A stretch of 64,000 bases of DNA from Monarcha castaneiventris obscurior (taxonomy: Eukaryota; Chordata; Aves; Passeriformes; Monarchidae), in assembly GCA_026261815.1 (NCBI GenBank), contig JAMPIT010000059.1, forward strand, positions 17,656,001 through 17,720,000, in the 5' to 3' direction. Every line of letters starts with the position of its first letter. Positions within the stretch are counted from its first letter, which is position 1. Below are positions 35,643 through 49,049 of the stretch, piece by piece. Below the pieces are notes generated by a model, which searched no databases, was not told the DNA's origin, and worked only from the letters and a program-made list of their open reading frames with translations. Made by a program: the position numbers and the translations under genes.

Positions 35643-37784
35643 TTATAGTTCAGTTTTCTTGTCTTTCTTCTCTCCGCTTCTTCTTTTATTACCTTCCCAT
35701 TTTTTTTGCTTTCATCTCTTTTTTGTCTTTTTCTATTCTCTCCGTACTATTTTTGTATTTGATATGGTCAAAAAAGTTAATTTCAAAGAAAATGAGATTG
35801 CTCATAACACAGTGGCTACAAAAAAGGATGTTTAGTATGCTCTCTTTCAGAGCATCATACACCCTCCACAACTTAACTACCTCCCCAGCCTAGGTAGAAA
35901 TGTATTTTAAAAAATCCCTGCTTTTGTCAATGTTTAGAGTATCATTTGCTCCAAAAGCCAAATCTGTCCTGTGTTCAAGAGAAATCTGATTCGTTTTGAC
36001 ATCTATCTTTTCTTATGGTCAATGGAAGTTCAAATGTTAAAGGTTTCACTACCTTATGGCTTTGCTAGACTGCAAAAAGGAATCTAACAACTGAAACAAG
36101 GATTTGGATTCTCAGTGGCATAGGCAGCAGCTGGTTCAAGGCCCCAGAAAACTCTGAAATCCTATCATTAAAGAGAAAAATAGATCTGACCTCCTGTTTT
36201 ATTTCTATATAGCACAATGTAGATCTTTTTAATACATGCATGTCTACTAGCAATTTTATTTTCTTAATGTTGAAAGTAGACTGAATGGTGTGGAAGTTTG
36301 TTGGTGAGATGAAATTGCTTCAAAAATACTGGATTTCTGAATGTAAGCAGTGTTAAAAACACTAGTAGGATATTGAGAGCTAAGAATAAAATGGAATTAG
36401 TTTGGTTTTTATGCCCAATTGGAAAGAGTCAATTCTGCATTTTAAAACAAACTAAGCCTTCTGTTTACTTCAGAGGATCACTGTTTCACAGGGGAGTAGA
36501 AAACAGAAAAAGAGAGCCTGTGCTCCCAAATTAATTCCAAAGACATTAAAAAAAAAAAAACCAAAAAAAAAACCCCATGAACTTACTAAAAAAATCAGAT
36601 TTAGATAAATTCAAGAACTATACTGATATTGTAGATGTGTAGCTGTTTCTGTACCCAGAAGGAATTTGTTCTTCCCAAAGTGGGAGATGGTGGCCAGAAA
36701 ACAGGTAATTCTTTGGAGACTGATAATTTAATAACTGCAGCTCTCTCTGTCCCGTAGACAGTTATTTTTCACAGAGGTGTAGAGAGTGAGGAAACAGAGA
36801 GAGGAGTAGGAAATGGTTGTGTTGGTATCCCACACCAAAGTCTAGTGTCTCTCTGTAAGCATGTGTGGGGATCCCAGAGTTCAGTGACTTTGCCTTCACC
36901 ACTCCAGTCCCTAGTGAGAGACTTTCCAGAGAAAGCAGGGAAAAGAGTAGTGGCAGGACCAGTCTCCCCTGAGCTCACAGAGCAGGTTGTGGAGGTCTCA
37001 CCTCCTGTCTTAGCTCCAGAGGTAGCACTAAACAAGCATCTCCAAAGGAAAGCAAATGCCAGCATTAAGCAAGAAAGCAAATGCCCCCTCACACAACACC
37101 AGATATGTTTGTCCCAGGTAGCATTTGCATGTAACACTCCAGTGACACATATTTTGAGGAGTAAGTTTTCTCTGCTATTTCCCTTAGCCTACATGGTAGC
37201 CCTGCTGCTAAACATTGCTGCCTGAGTAACTTGCCCATTACTCATTTTGTCTGAAATTTGAGTCTCTTCAAGACTGAGATTCACAACACGAATAAAACCT
37301 GTCCTGTGGAAAGAGTAGAATGACATCTGTCATGTTACAACTGGCTCATTGCCACATACCCAGCTGCTTGTACAGCTGAGAATCTGTCTTGACTAATGTG
37401 GCCCTTGCAATGAAAGAGTTGAAATGCAGGCTTGTTAAATAGGCTTCCAAGCCAACAGAGAAACTTAAATAGCAATTTGTTATATTTACTTTATGATCTC
37501 ATGATTTATAACCTTATTTCAGGACTTTGGATATTTCAGAGGGCTCAGCTTTCTTATGCTAGGGCAACATTGTGGTAATCAGACTTGCCAGGTCTTTCTA
37601 TCCAGTAATTTCAAAGAAATGAAAGGTAAAAATTCAAATTCGGGGACAGGAAGGATGTGAGTGTGAGAAGCAGAGAAGGAAAAAGTACATAAATCTTTTT
37701 CCAGATTTTCTGAGTTTTCATAGTCATTAAATGCCTGCTAACTTCAGAAATGCAAGCAGGAAAGTTTAGGAAGGAAAAGTATTC
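35643..37784. other. Sequence without recognised genes
   Basis: A 126-codon open frame at 36845-37225 (+) lies in a GC-richer block at about 36640-37230. It has an ordinary amino-acid mix but no domain I recognise, and contains a short repeated 'agcaaatgcc' word. I do not call it a gene. Confidence 0.35.
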
Positions 37785-37913
37785 AAAGCCAGTTTGGAAG
37801 GGGCTTTGAGCAACCTGGTCTAGTGGAAGATGTCCCTGTCCACAGCAAGGGGGTTGGAACTAGATGGTCTTTGAGACCCCATCCACCCCAAACCCTTCTA
37901 TGAGTCTATGAAA
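37785..37913 (+). repeat. CR1 LINE 3' terminus, short
   Basis: Only the last 130 bases of CR1 remain: 'caacctggtctagtggaaga' through 'ggttggaactagatggtctt' to the tail 'cttctatgagtctatg'. Confidence 0.85.
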
Positions 37914-38589
37914 AGAATGGTAACAACCATAACTCATGTCTGGACAGTTTCATTTCCTTTTCTACATTTTTTTCCCTATGTTTGCACAGGAATGGCAGAG
38001 AAGAGGGGTTCTTCCTAAGGTGGGTATCTAAAAGAGCAATTGCAAAAGAACAATGGCTTCCTCGCTACGTATACCACAAGGATCACACTTCTTGCACTCA
38101 CAGGGTCCAAAATATTATGTTCAGACTTCAGCTCCTGGGTGGTATTGAGGGTCAACAGATTTGCTGTTGAAATCAGGCGTGGTGGCACCTGATACTTGCA
38201 CCTCAGGGTCTTGCAACATGGTCTTCCACCTACCCTACTTCATACCTCCTACTATCATGGGAAGGCACCTGGAATACCTGTAAGTAGCTTCCCAGGATGC
38301 AGGAAGGGATTTTTCACTTATGCTGCAGCGTGCTCTGGGGGAGCAGAAGGGCTCCAGCCAGGTCCTTGTGGTGCTTAGAGTGCTCAGGGTCAGCACTGCA
38401 GAGCAGAACTGGCAGCTGCAGGTGCTGGGCAGTGGACACTCTACAGCACAGAGAAATTGTGTCATCTGGAGGGAGGGGAATGGCTTTGTGTGCCACTTTT
38501 GTAACTGAGAGGGGTTTCCATGCCCCTTTTCTCAGAGGAAAGCCCAGATTTTCAGCTTTACACCAAAAAAGTCCATGAATTTTCCCATA
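37914..38589. other. GC-richer sequence without a recognised gene
   Basis: Open frames on both strands (60-127 codons) overlap one another with no shared coding signal. The stretch ends where the tandem array starts. Confidence 0.35.
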
Positions 38590-39215
38590 AGGGGAAAAAG
38601 GTGATGCTTTGAGGAGAAAAGCTGAAGTAATTTGTAGGTGACAAAATGAGCATTTTTGAGGGAAAAACTGAGGTATATTAGAGATGTCATAGGTCACATT
38701 TCAGGGGGAAGCTGAGGTAAATTAGAGGGGAAATGAGCTTACTGAGGAAAAAGCTGAGGAAACTTGGAACAAAATTAGCTTTTTGAGGAAAAAGGTGATG
38801 AAATTTAGAGGGAAAGGAGGTAACATTTTAGAGTGGAAATATGAGGTACTTGTAACAAAATGAGCTTTTTTTGTGGGGAGGAAATATGAGGTATATGTGA
38901 GAGAGTGAGAAGATTTTAGAAAAAAGTTGAAGTATTTTATAGGGACATGCCATGGGGGAGAAACCTGAGAGGGCACAGTTTTTGAGGAACATATGTGGTA
39001 CATCAGAACATACATGGTAAGAATTTTGGGGAGAAAGGCTTATGTTTCCTAAGGGAGTCATCAACATTGTAGAGAAGAAAATTTGAAGTAATTGAGGGGA
39101 CTGAGCAAGCACCAAGGAAGAGTGCTGTCACTGATGGGAGTAGTGTTGAGGTTATCCATTGGGAGTAAGGTGAGCATTTTTGGAAGTGAAATCTGGGGTA
39201 CTGCAGGGAATACAT
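38590..39215 (+). repeat. Diverged tandem array, unit about 44 bp, purine-rich
   Basis: About ten or more units of 36-47 bases recur with the pattern 'gaggaaaaagctgaggtaa' followed by 'ttagagg...aaatgagcttttt'. Copies begin near 38611, 38658, 38702, 38743, 38785, 38829 and 38873, then become more diverged to about 39215. The + strand is A/G-rich. The array makes several overlapping minus frames look alike, but 44 is not a multiple of three, so it is not a protein repeat. Confidence 0.7.
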
Positions 39216-42200
39216 TAACAATTATGTGGCAAGATGTGGAAAGGAGGAAGCTTTAAGGAGGCCATGCTGAATAATCTGTCTCTGTGAGGTCATTCTGGCT
39301 CTAGGGTACCAAAGGGTATTCAGTAAAATGCATTTTCAGACTCTGTTCCGTATGTACCAGCGTTCTTACCCCACTAGGCTGTAGCACCTACCCCTCAAAC
39401 TGCACTGCACATGTTATTTTACTTTTGCAACAGCTGTTGCAGTTCTTGCAGTGGTGAGGCAATTGCTTGTTTGACTAAGCACTACCACAGGGAAACTCAA
39501 GGATTGTAGTTTTTGGTCCCCAAACTCCTGTCTGAAGTCCAGATGGGAGTCTGATGATGTTGCAGAGTACAGAACAGGTCTTGTGGTTCTGCAGGCCCAG
39601 TGGAAAGAGGGAAAGAGGGAAGGAGGTTTCAAGTCTAAGTTTGGTGATATTGCACTTTGCTAGGCATGAGTTGAAAAAGGCAGGATGTGCATCTGCAGGT
39701 GAGTTCAGGCCCCTGGGGCTGAAATAGGAGGTTGGGCTGTGAGCAGGATGGGGAGAGCCTTGGCTTAAATTTGGTCCTATGTCATTGGACCAGCATGAAA
39801 AGTTATGGATTTCCGCATGCAAGATGCCGTTGAAGATTAATTTCAAGAAAATATAGACAAATTTCAAGAAAATACCAGGGCAGCTGACACATCCATCTAC
39901 ACTGGACCTAAAGAAGACCAGCAACTCTCAAGAACAGGCACTACAAGTGTAGAGGGATGAGCTAGCTTAGCTGAAATGGCATCATGTCTAGAGAACTGAA
40001 GTTCACTACATTCTAACTAAAAATGGTTCCCCTCCCTGTTAGTCTTGTATTTTGTCACTATCTAATGAACAAAGGCAAAAAAGTCTACTGTTTGTTTGCA
40101 ATTATAATAATCCTCTCAATTTTCTTCATGTGCTGTTTTCATCTTAGGCCTCATAAAAATAATGCTGAAAAAGATCTTTCAGTTATAAAGAAAGAAAAAA
40201 AAGAGATGATCTTTGAAAACCACCTGATCATTTAATAACAACTCAAACTGGGGACTACCACAAGGGAAAGGCAGTAGATTGGAATGATCCATCATACCAC
40301 ATTTGTTCTGTAACGATTTAACTTCTGTTGTGCCTCAAGAGAAAAATCTGAGACTGTATTTATCCTGAGTTTTAAGTCAAACAGAAGTAAATTAATTTTT
40401 AATATAAAATTAGTATTGCACTTTCTAATGAGACACTCCTAGATATCCACTGCATTAAATATTTTCAATCTGACTTTCTCTAAAATACTCCTGGGAATGT
40501 GTACAGAGTATCCCTTATTCATGCAGAAATTAGGTAGAAAATAAGCAGCAAGAATTTGAGCATAATAATTTGTGCAGAAAGAGAGTCAGCAGGAAAGCAG
40601 CTTTTGATTGCAATCCTGACACTTTTTCTTTCTGATGCACAACAGTTTGGTCCCAACTCCATGGTGTGGTTTCTCCATTTACATGGGAATCTCCTCTCCT
40701 TCTGTGTGAAAAAAAAGGAGCATATTTGCCCCAAAGACTGTCAGGTGTCAAAGGGGAAATCCAGGACATGGGGAAGGAAGAGCTGGGTCCCTCCCTGGAG
40801 CACTATTGCTGCTTTTGCTGAGCTCAGGGAGGCCCTTCTGAACTTCTTGCAGACACCTTGCTGTTCTATCAGTCACTCTTAGGACACTAGTGCCACTAAT
40901 GAAACAAAGGTATTATTAATGCTGCTTAGTAGCATTCACATGTTCAGAAAAGGCAACAACAGGGCCTGGCTGGTGTTGCAGGGTGGGATGGGGTCTCTGA
41001 GGTGGATTCTACTAAAGCCCATCCTGGCTCCCTCTCAGCTGACTCCAGAAGTCCCCACCTGACATCATCCTCCTCAGTCTCAGGTCCACACAGGATTCCT
41101 TTTAGGCATAATCTTAACATTTTCCTTCCTCCTTTTTGTGTTTGTTTCTTTTCTCATTAATTTCCAGCTGAAGTTTGTCCACCCACAAGATGTTATTAGA
41201 CTTCTCTCTGGCCACAGTAACTATTGGTACAGAAGGGAATGTCTGTCATGCAGCAATAACCCTGGCTGGTTTTGTCTGAGCTGAGGACAAACAGGCTACC
41301 CAATACTTGCGTGGTCCTGAGAAAGCAGATTTTACCACAGCAAAACCTATCCAGGTTAAGCCAAGCCTGGGCATGTCCCAAGACCCTGCACCAGGGACAA
41401 GTTGCTTACAATTGAAAATGATACCAGGTTACATTTCCTTGATCAAATATCTTATAAATTGCATTCCTTGTATGAAACCTAAAAAATAACACTGCTGACA
41501 TGTCCTAGAAGCAGTACTGCTACAGGTCAGCTGTTGTTGCACTGCAGAGCATGGGAGCCGGTTTAAGCAGCAGCATCAAAGTGTTCAGGCATGGTCCAAA
41601 GGCTGTATCAAATAGCTCCTGCATGAAAAACATCCGTATTAGAGTAGATGTCCTAAAGAAGACCAAGATGGATATTCATGGAAGGTTTAGGAAACTCTCT
41701 CCAGCGTTTTCAAGAAAATTGTAATAAAAGAAGAAAGGGGCTGAGTGTCTTACTGTCCAGTAGGCAGCCAAAGCATTCTAGTCCTATTCTAGCTCTTTAT
41801 TTTCCCTTTCTAGTACCTCATGTCTCTTCTCTTCCAGGCACGGTATTCTATTTTTAATGCAGTACTTCCACTGTTTGGCAAGCAATCTGAGAAAAGCAGG
41901 AATAGCATGTTAAAAATGAGATTACATATTGCCAGGGCAGAATCTTCCAACAGCAGTGACAGCGTGTCTCACTACGGCAGCTTTTTAAGAGCACTAGTAG
42001 AAAGGGATTGTCACTAAGGATGATCTCAGGATTTGCAGATTTTCTGAATAGCAGTTACCATAATTATAAGTTTAACTACAGATCTTACAGCATTGCTAGC
42101 ATCACTGTGTTAGCATGTTATTATTCTGACTAATCTGTCCCTTCAATTGCAATAGATCTCAGGGGCCCAGCTGTGAGAGGCCACTATACAAAGCATGAAT

Positions 42201-43649
42201 AGACTTGCAAAATGAAATGGCTTGTGTACTGAGGTATTTAAAACTTGAGACATAGCAGTAGAAGTTCCTTTCTGGGAAACAATTATATATTTTGCAATAC
42301 ACTCTAACCAGGCAAAAAACTGTTAGAATTTATAGAAGAAGCTAGTATTTTTAAAATAATTAGAAATTTGTAAAATCATAAGATAAGAATAATATTTTTA
42401 GAGGGACAGTTTACTTGTACATACCTGCCTATTAAAATGCACACATACTTACCTGCCTTTCTACAAATATTTATTGGAGTAATTTTCCTCCTTGTCTTCT
42501 CTTGTCAATAGTGCTCCAAGAGTTTCTTTCAAAATCTTAATCCACCTATTATTTCCTCTGTAATGCATGAATAATGCAGATTTTCCAAACTCTAAATGAA
42601 ATTACAGTCTACTACAACGTGTTGGGTAGTGCCAAATGTGTATAGCAAATTAGATAATCCATCCCTTTGAGCCTGAAATACTTTGGTCCCTTTGAAAATG
42701 TGACTTAAAAACACAGGAAAGGCTGCATAGTTTGGTGTAAACTGAGAAATTTAAAGTGTAAAACATTTGTAAACTGTAAAATGAAGAAGTATGTGTTATG
42801 TGTAATGAATAATATGGAAGTTTCCAGTGTCTTAAAACCAAGCCTCTTTTTAAAACTATTTTTCACCAGTTTTGGCTCACTTTGCCCCCACTTTCAGTAG
42901 TTTTATGCTTCAGGGATCTATAAAAGAGATACTCCTGCTTATATATGAAGAGAAAGAGATTTTTATGAATATCAAACAAGCATAATTTATGTAGAAAGTC
43001 TATTTAAAACTCTGTTTGGCACTTTTACTTGCATTAGCAATATGAGAACACTATTAAAATGAATTTTCCAAAAATGTGTTGGACCCCAATTCTCTCAACT
43101 CATTCCCATAGTTACTTAGTTTTCATTGCCCAAGGACTGCTAATATATTAGTATTAACAATATCCTCTTTATTACCTTTCATAGAGATACTTACATGTTC
43201 TCTTGTGTGAATATATTTGCATTTAATTATACACACATGTATTTGCAAACTCATTTAATTAAATCGTGGTCCCCAAAAAATAAATTCTAAAAATCCTAAT
43301 GACTTCGGCAAGAATCAGAATCTTATTCCTTGATTCCTGTATTTTATCATCAGTAATTTTAACCTCAGAGCAGTAGATCAGCCTCTTACAGGTGTATAGA
43401 TAGCCTTTATGGGCTTTGCATCTTCTTGCACACCACCACACTCAAGTTTGGCCATAGTGGTTCAACTACTTTTTGTGATGTTGCACATGTGTCATGGAGG
43501 CACATGCAAACAACTTCAAGCACATAACAAACTCAGACAAAATTTGATTCTCAACTAAAATTGGTGGCTGAAACTAACAAATGACAGGGGTAACCACAGC
43601 GACACTCCAATAATATTTAACAGGTTCCAGGTGCACTGTTACTTGCCAG
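39216..43649. other. AT-rich sequence, no recognised gene
   Basis: A slightly GC-richer patch at about 40960-41130 contains no recognisable family. Nothing else supports a gene or RNA. Confidence 0.4.
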
Positions 43650-44200
43650 GGATGTTGTCATTACTTGGACAGGAATGATGATCCAATGTGCACATGTGCT
43701 CACGCACACACACCGGGGGGCCTCTCACTCAGAATTAGCCAGAAAATAAATTTGCTTCACCCAAATTGCTCATTGCTTAATGATATCCAGTAGAAAAATA
43801 GTCACTCACCTGGGAGTGGGGGGAGGCCACTTAGTCCTGGGAAGTCACTTTGGATGCCATCCCAGCCCCTAGGGGAGGCTTCCCATCACAGACACACTAC
43901 TTCAAGAAATGCCACGCATGAGTTTTGTCAGGGGCCCCATTTATAATCTGGTGGGTTGGAGCTCATGGTCATACATGATCATGGTCCAGAAACTTCTCTG
44001 CCTCTCATTGACTGGGGGCCTTTTCTGTTGTCCAAGGGTTCCTGGCCTTTTCACTCCCACAACTGGGGGTGACTTGTGGTGGGGCCATAGTTGTAGCTGT
44101 CACAGCCATGCTGAAGTGCTGTACAGCACAAAAGAAAGGGCGCAGAAAAATGGTGGTGGCTAGGTATTGCCCAGGGGAGTGAGGTGCTCCTGCCATAATA
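43650..44200 (-). repeat. Possible LTR, minus strand
   Basis: A GC-rich block in AT-rich surroundings. On the minus strand it has a TATA-like GATTATAAATGGGG (about 43929-43942 on +), and a compact promoter-like composition upstream. No polyadenylation signal or target duplication was found, so this is a suggestion only. Confidence 0.35.
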
Positions 44201-47043
44201 CATTATGTGTGATATATTGTTCATTGGGTTTATTCACAGAAATAATATTTTAACTTTTGTCCCTTCTTCACATTTTTGCTGTTCTGTAGATGCATGTAAA
44301 AGAAGCTTTTGTATCTCTTAAGGCTGTACAAACCATTGGTAACAAGATTCTAGAATGATTTAGGAAGCTACACTAACAGATTGTGTTATAGAACTGCTCC
44401 ATATTCAAAAGAATTAAAGCCTGTCAGTGTATTTTACTACCATATAAAGTAAGATATCTTATCTTATTCTATCTTATGCCTTATCAGCAGCTTGGTCTTG
44501 CCAATTATCCTATTACCCATAATTTTGAATGCATTACTGAGCTATTTGACTTCACATCCTTTAAATCTCTTACCTAAAATGATTAAAACATAAAGGAATC
44601 AAAGTACATGAAGCAGTAATAGTCACTTCAGACTAGTATGTGGAAACCTTGGCATACTTTAAGGATGGACGCAGGAAATATCCCATACAAATTTGGTGAT
44701 TCAGAACAATTCCCATAGTGCATGATTCATAACTCACAGGAAGCACACGAAGCAGATACTGCACTGAGTTATGTCGTCTATTACCTCACACCTGTTTACT
44801 GGTGCAAGTTGGAAGACAGCTTATCTTTGTGACAATTCTAGTCCTGATACTAATCTGTGTCTTTAGCTTCCCAAGCTTAGAAGATTTCTGTACTTACTTT
44901 TATAAGGAAATCAGAACATCATTATTAATAAATGAATCACATACTAATTGTGATTATAATTATGCATCAAATAATCTGCTCATTTTTATTGGTCACTACA
45001 TTTATTTGTAATCAAAGCAGTTTCTTTGAGATGCATTCTTCATGTTGTGTGTGAAATAAGGAAAAGATAAACTTTTTTTTTTAGTTCCCTAACCGTCGTG
45101 CCAAGTATTTTTTTTTCCTTGGGTAAGCAAATTTTTTTTCAAAATAGTCACTGTATTACTCATTGACTTATTTATTTTGAAATGTACAAACAATGGCATA
45201 AACAGAGAGCAAAGAGGGAAGTTTTCTGTTAAGTAATGAATTATTCAAGCAGTTAATGATGGAAACAATGACTTCATTGAAGCTACAGCTCTCTAAGGCA
45301 ACACTGAAAAAAACTGTACTGAGACAGAGCCATCCTTTAAGTTAAGAATCAGAGCAGGTGCAGACTGTTGTCTGAGGATTGTCACTGCCAGCTGAATGGA
45401 CTGGGTCTCAGTTTTGACTGGCATGAGTAGGCAAAACTATTCATTGGCACCCTAGAAAAGGGCAATGGTGAAATGATTAAATCCGCATATCACAAAGTCT
45501 GAGTTGGATTTGGTTCTGCTGTTACAACCATGGGCAAAGGAATGACAAAGATTGCATGCGGAATCGTTTTTAAAACACTAATGTGAAGCACTGTCCACAG
45601 TGAAAGACATGCAAAAAGAGCACCCACACAGTCTTTAAGATACTATTAATGGCATTTATGCGAGGCTAGATCCAGTATGATGCTGATGTTAGAGGCATAG
45701 CTGATATACGTAGATACTTTTTCTTTCCTATTTATTTTAAATGGGAGAAACGTGCCTATAAATCCTTTTAATACTTTTTTCAAAACACTTTGCTTCACCG
45801 AGAAAAGTACCCCAGAACAGCCAGCAGACAGTTGATTAGGGCATTTCTCTGACAGACAAGACATGTAATTTTCTCTCATGTTGACAATTGCTCTAAACTG
45901 AACTCTCTTGTGTTGTGAGTGTTTTAATAGCCAACCTCAAATAACTGTTGCCCAGTTTTCAAAAAGGAACATTAAACTCTTACCTTCAGCTGAGGGTGTC
46001 AACAGAGTCCTCCTTTGACAGAGATGCACTCAAAATTCATATTGTATCTCAAGATCAGCAGTATTTAAGCTGCAACCTTTTGTAGACATCCCATTAGTTA
46101 GTGTAGTCTAGTCCAGTTGTGAATCCTGGTCTGGACTGATTAAGTGAGAGTGTTTACATCACCTAACTGGGGAATTTAAGTTAGTGTAAATCAGATGCAC
46201 AATGCAGAGAGCTACCTCTTTCACAGATTGATTAGAAGCTCCAAAGTTATATTGTCTTCTTTATCATGTTTCAAAGAAGCCTGTCACTTGCAGTTGACAA
46301 TGTATAAGAAGTCTAACTAAGGGACTTAATTATGTTATTACTGCTTTAGCATTTTCCATAAAATATAGGAAAATTTTTTATTTGGTTTAGACTCTGTGTT
46401 TTGTTTCGGGAGCACAGTGGTGATGAATATCACAACTGACATACCTCTATATGGAGTTTGATACCAAACACTGAGTCTCATCTTGACATAGTACTTTTGA
46501 CTCCCAATGCTTTAACAATAAGCAGATTAAGCCACAGTATTCTTCCCAAGATATCCCAACCTCAGCCAGACACACAGATCTTTATTTATCTATTTTTAGA
46601 ACCTAGCTATATGTTCTTAAGACGTATACCCTGGAGTTCTCCCAAATGTTTGCTTCAGTACATAAACTTCAGTTTGTACAGAATTGAATGGCTAGGGTAC
46701 CCTGTAAACGCAACTTGTATAAACACTGAATTGGTACTAAACTGGAATACTGCTCCCTGTCAACTGCTGAACTGATTTAAAGATACTTGTCGTGTACAGG
46801 CTTATAAAACTGAAATGGTTGTGCCCTACACATTGAACTATTGATTGTAGTACCCATTATATTTGCTTATGGTGTCACGGCTAAGGCTTTTTAGTGTTCT
46901 CATAGTATGACTACAGTCATCTGCTAGTCCTGGTAAAATATCTTTTGGAATCTAAAGTTTTTCTTTCCAAAATGCAGAAAAGTTGGTATTATTTGGAGAT
47001 TTCATTCATTATTAGTAGCTACATTAAATCTACTTTGTGTTAC
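44201..47043. other. AT-rich sequence, no recognised gene
   Basis: Includes a short 'atcttat' microsatellite-like patch at about 44450-44480 and several poly-T runs near 45070-45145. No exon is seen. Confidence 0.4.
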
Positions 47044-47260
47044 TGTCATGGTTTAAAGCAGTCCTAAAGCTGTTAGAGAACTCTCCAGTGAGACAGGGCT
47101 GAACAGTTTTTTGTCACCCAGCTGTATAAAGATTACACTCTCCCCTGCACTGTGGAGGTCCCAGCATCTCCTGGGAGTCCCGCAGAGCAATAAACACCTA
47201 GAATAAATACATATCCACCAAGTTCCATGTTTTTCCAACAATTGCTGAAGTGTCTAGCCA
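47044..47260 (+). repeat. Possible compact LTR fragment
   Basis: Begins TGTCATGGTTTAAAGCAG, a typical avian LTR start. TATAAA lies at 47125-47130 and AATAAA at 47189-47194, only about 60 bp apart. The downstream end is not defined. Confidence 0.45.
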
Positions 47261-47388
47261 GTGCACCTGAAATATTACTGAATAAGACTGCACTTGGTGA
47301 TTATCCTGTCATCCACATGCTACAGAATTTCTAACATTATTCTCTAGCTCAAGGTAGGATGAAGGGCTATGTGTTTGGACGACCTCTT

Positions 47389-47955
47389 GTACTGGGTCTG
47401 GAGGGGATGGAGTCAATTTAATCTCCAGCAGCCAGCATGGTGCTGCACTTCACATTTGTGACTAAACCAGTGTTGATAATACGTTTTAGCTATTGCTGAA
47501 CAGCATTTGCATAGCATGGTGTCCTTTCCCTTTTTCCAGCCCTCTCCCCAGCGAGTAAGTTGGGGGGTGTGTGGGAAGCTGGGAGGGAACACAACCAGGA
47601 AAGCTGATTTGAGATCACCAAGGGATAGCCTGTGCTACATAACATCATGCTCAGCAATGGAAAGCTGCAGAGGCTTTTGGGTTTTTTTTTTGATGGGGGG
47701 TGGGGGAAGGTAGCCCTTGCTCAAAGACTGGCTGGGAGGTCTTAAATGCTTTGTTTCATTTTTGTGGGGTTTTTTGTGGTTTTGTTTTTTTTTTTTTTTT
47801 TTTGTCTTTCCTGTGCTTAGTAAAGTATCTGTATCTCAGCCTACGAGTTTTCTTGTTTTGGTCTTCCTATTCTCTCCCCCAGCCTTCTGGGGTGTGGGGG
47901 ACACTGAGTGAGCAACAGTGTGGTGCTTAGATGCAGGTCAGCTCCCAGAAACTCT
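47389..47955 (+). repeat. Avian-type LTR (ERVK-like), plus strand, degraded
   Basis: The order of blocks matches a widespread avian LTR: 'gggatggagtcaatttaatc', 'ccagtgttgataatac', 'gctattgctgaacag', 'agcgagtaagttgggggg', 'cagcctacgagttttcttg', 'tattctctcccccagcc' and 'gtgtggtgctta'. A 19-base T run interrupts it at about 47785. The ends have decayed. Confidence 0.72.
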
Positions 47956-49049
47956 ACAAAATTAGCTGGTTATAAGATCAGCTGGAGATTCAGAAATCAG
48001 TACAGCTCCCTCTGAGGCAGTAAAAAAAGGACTGTACTAAAAAAAAAAAAAGTGCATGGGGAATGTCTCTAACATTTTTGTGTTGCTTCCTTATGGGAAG
48101 TAGAAAGTGTTCCATTGATTAGGACATTTAAAACCAGACTGGCTTTAACAAGAAAATATCATTGCAGTGAAATCTTTGGCAGGTTGACAATATGATTTTA
48201 CATTTCTGTTTCTGTGACAGTTCTGATTCTGGAATTCTACTGAATCATTGACAGCCATGGCAACATGATGGGAAAGGAGACAGCAGTACCATGCTACTGG
48301 AGCTGTGAAGCAGAGAAACTGTTGCTGCTTGAGTTGATTATAGCGGGTATAAAAAAATCTTGTCACAATAAAAATACTCTGACAACCAGAAACAAATCAT
48401 CTTTCTAGTCCCCTTGGGCCAATCAGTTACACTGCTCATGACTAAAATGCATTGACCATCTTGAAAGGAACGGCACTGTCATATTGAGTGTTTTGGACAT
48501 AGCAGTTTTGTTATCTTTGTTCTCCTTTTTAACTGCCTCTGAAATTTCATTTGGATGCTGTATTTTTTTTCTGTTTTAAACTGTGTCTGTCTTCATGATG
48601 ATTGAGGTCTTCACTTTACATTATATTGGATTATGTTTGCAATATGTTTCAGAAGCCTTCAAAATGAGAAATGTTACAGTAGAACTATTGTTTATCCTGG
48701 TTTTAATGGCTTTAGTATTATTAAAAAAGAAAACAAAGCCAAACCATAATCCGGATGTTTTATTAGAAAAAAAAGTGTAACTTTAAAAGAAAATCAAGCC
48801 CCTGTTTCATAATGATATTGCTCATATTCCAGTTTTGTGTAATGCCATTTTGTGATTTTCACTGGTTATAATTGTTACTTTTGATTAATTTGTAATGATT
48901 TAATTTTATTTTTTTAATAAACTTCCTCTGCAATATGGTATTTTCCAAGATTCTTATATTGCATATGCTTTGTTTTGAACTTGATTGTTTTCTGGAGGCA
49001 CCAGTAGCTACTCTATAGAATTTAAGCAAAAAAAACCTATCGCTCAGCC
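47956..49049. other. AT-rich sequence, no recognised gene
   Basis: Nothing beyond short A-runs and chance frames. Confidence 0.4.

Noticed and set aside
36845..37225. 126-codon open frame as a gene
   Set aside because: No recognised motif and no supporting context; kept only as a note.
39475..39924. 149-codon minus frame
   Set aside because: No domain, and overlapping frames on the same strand show similar length.
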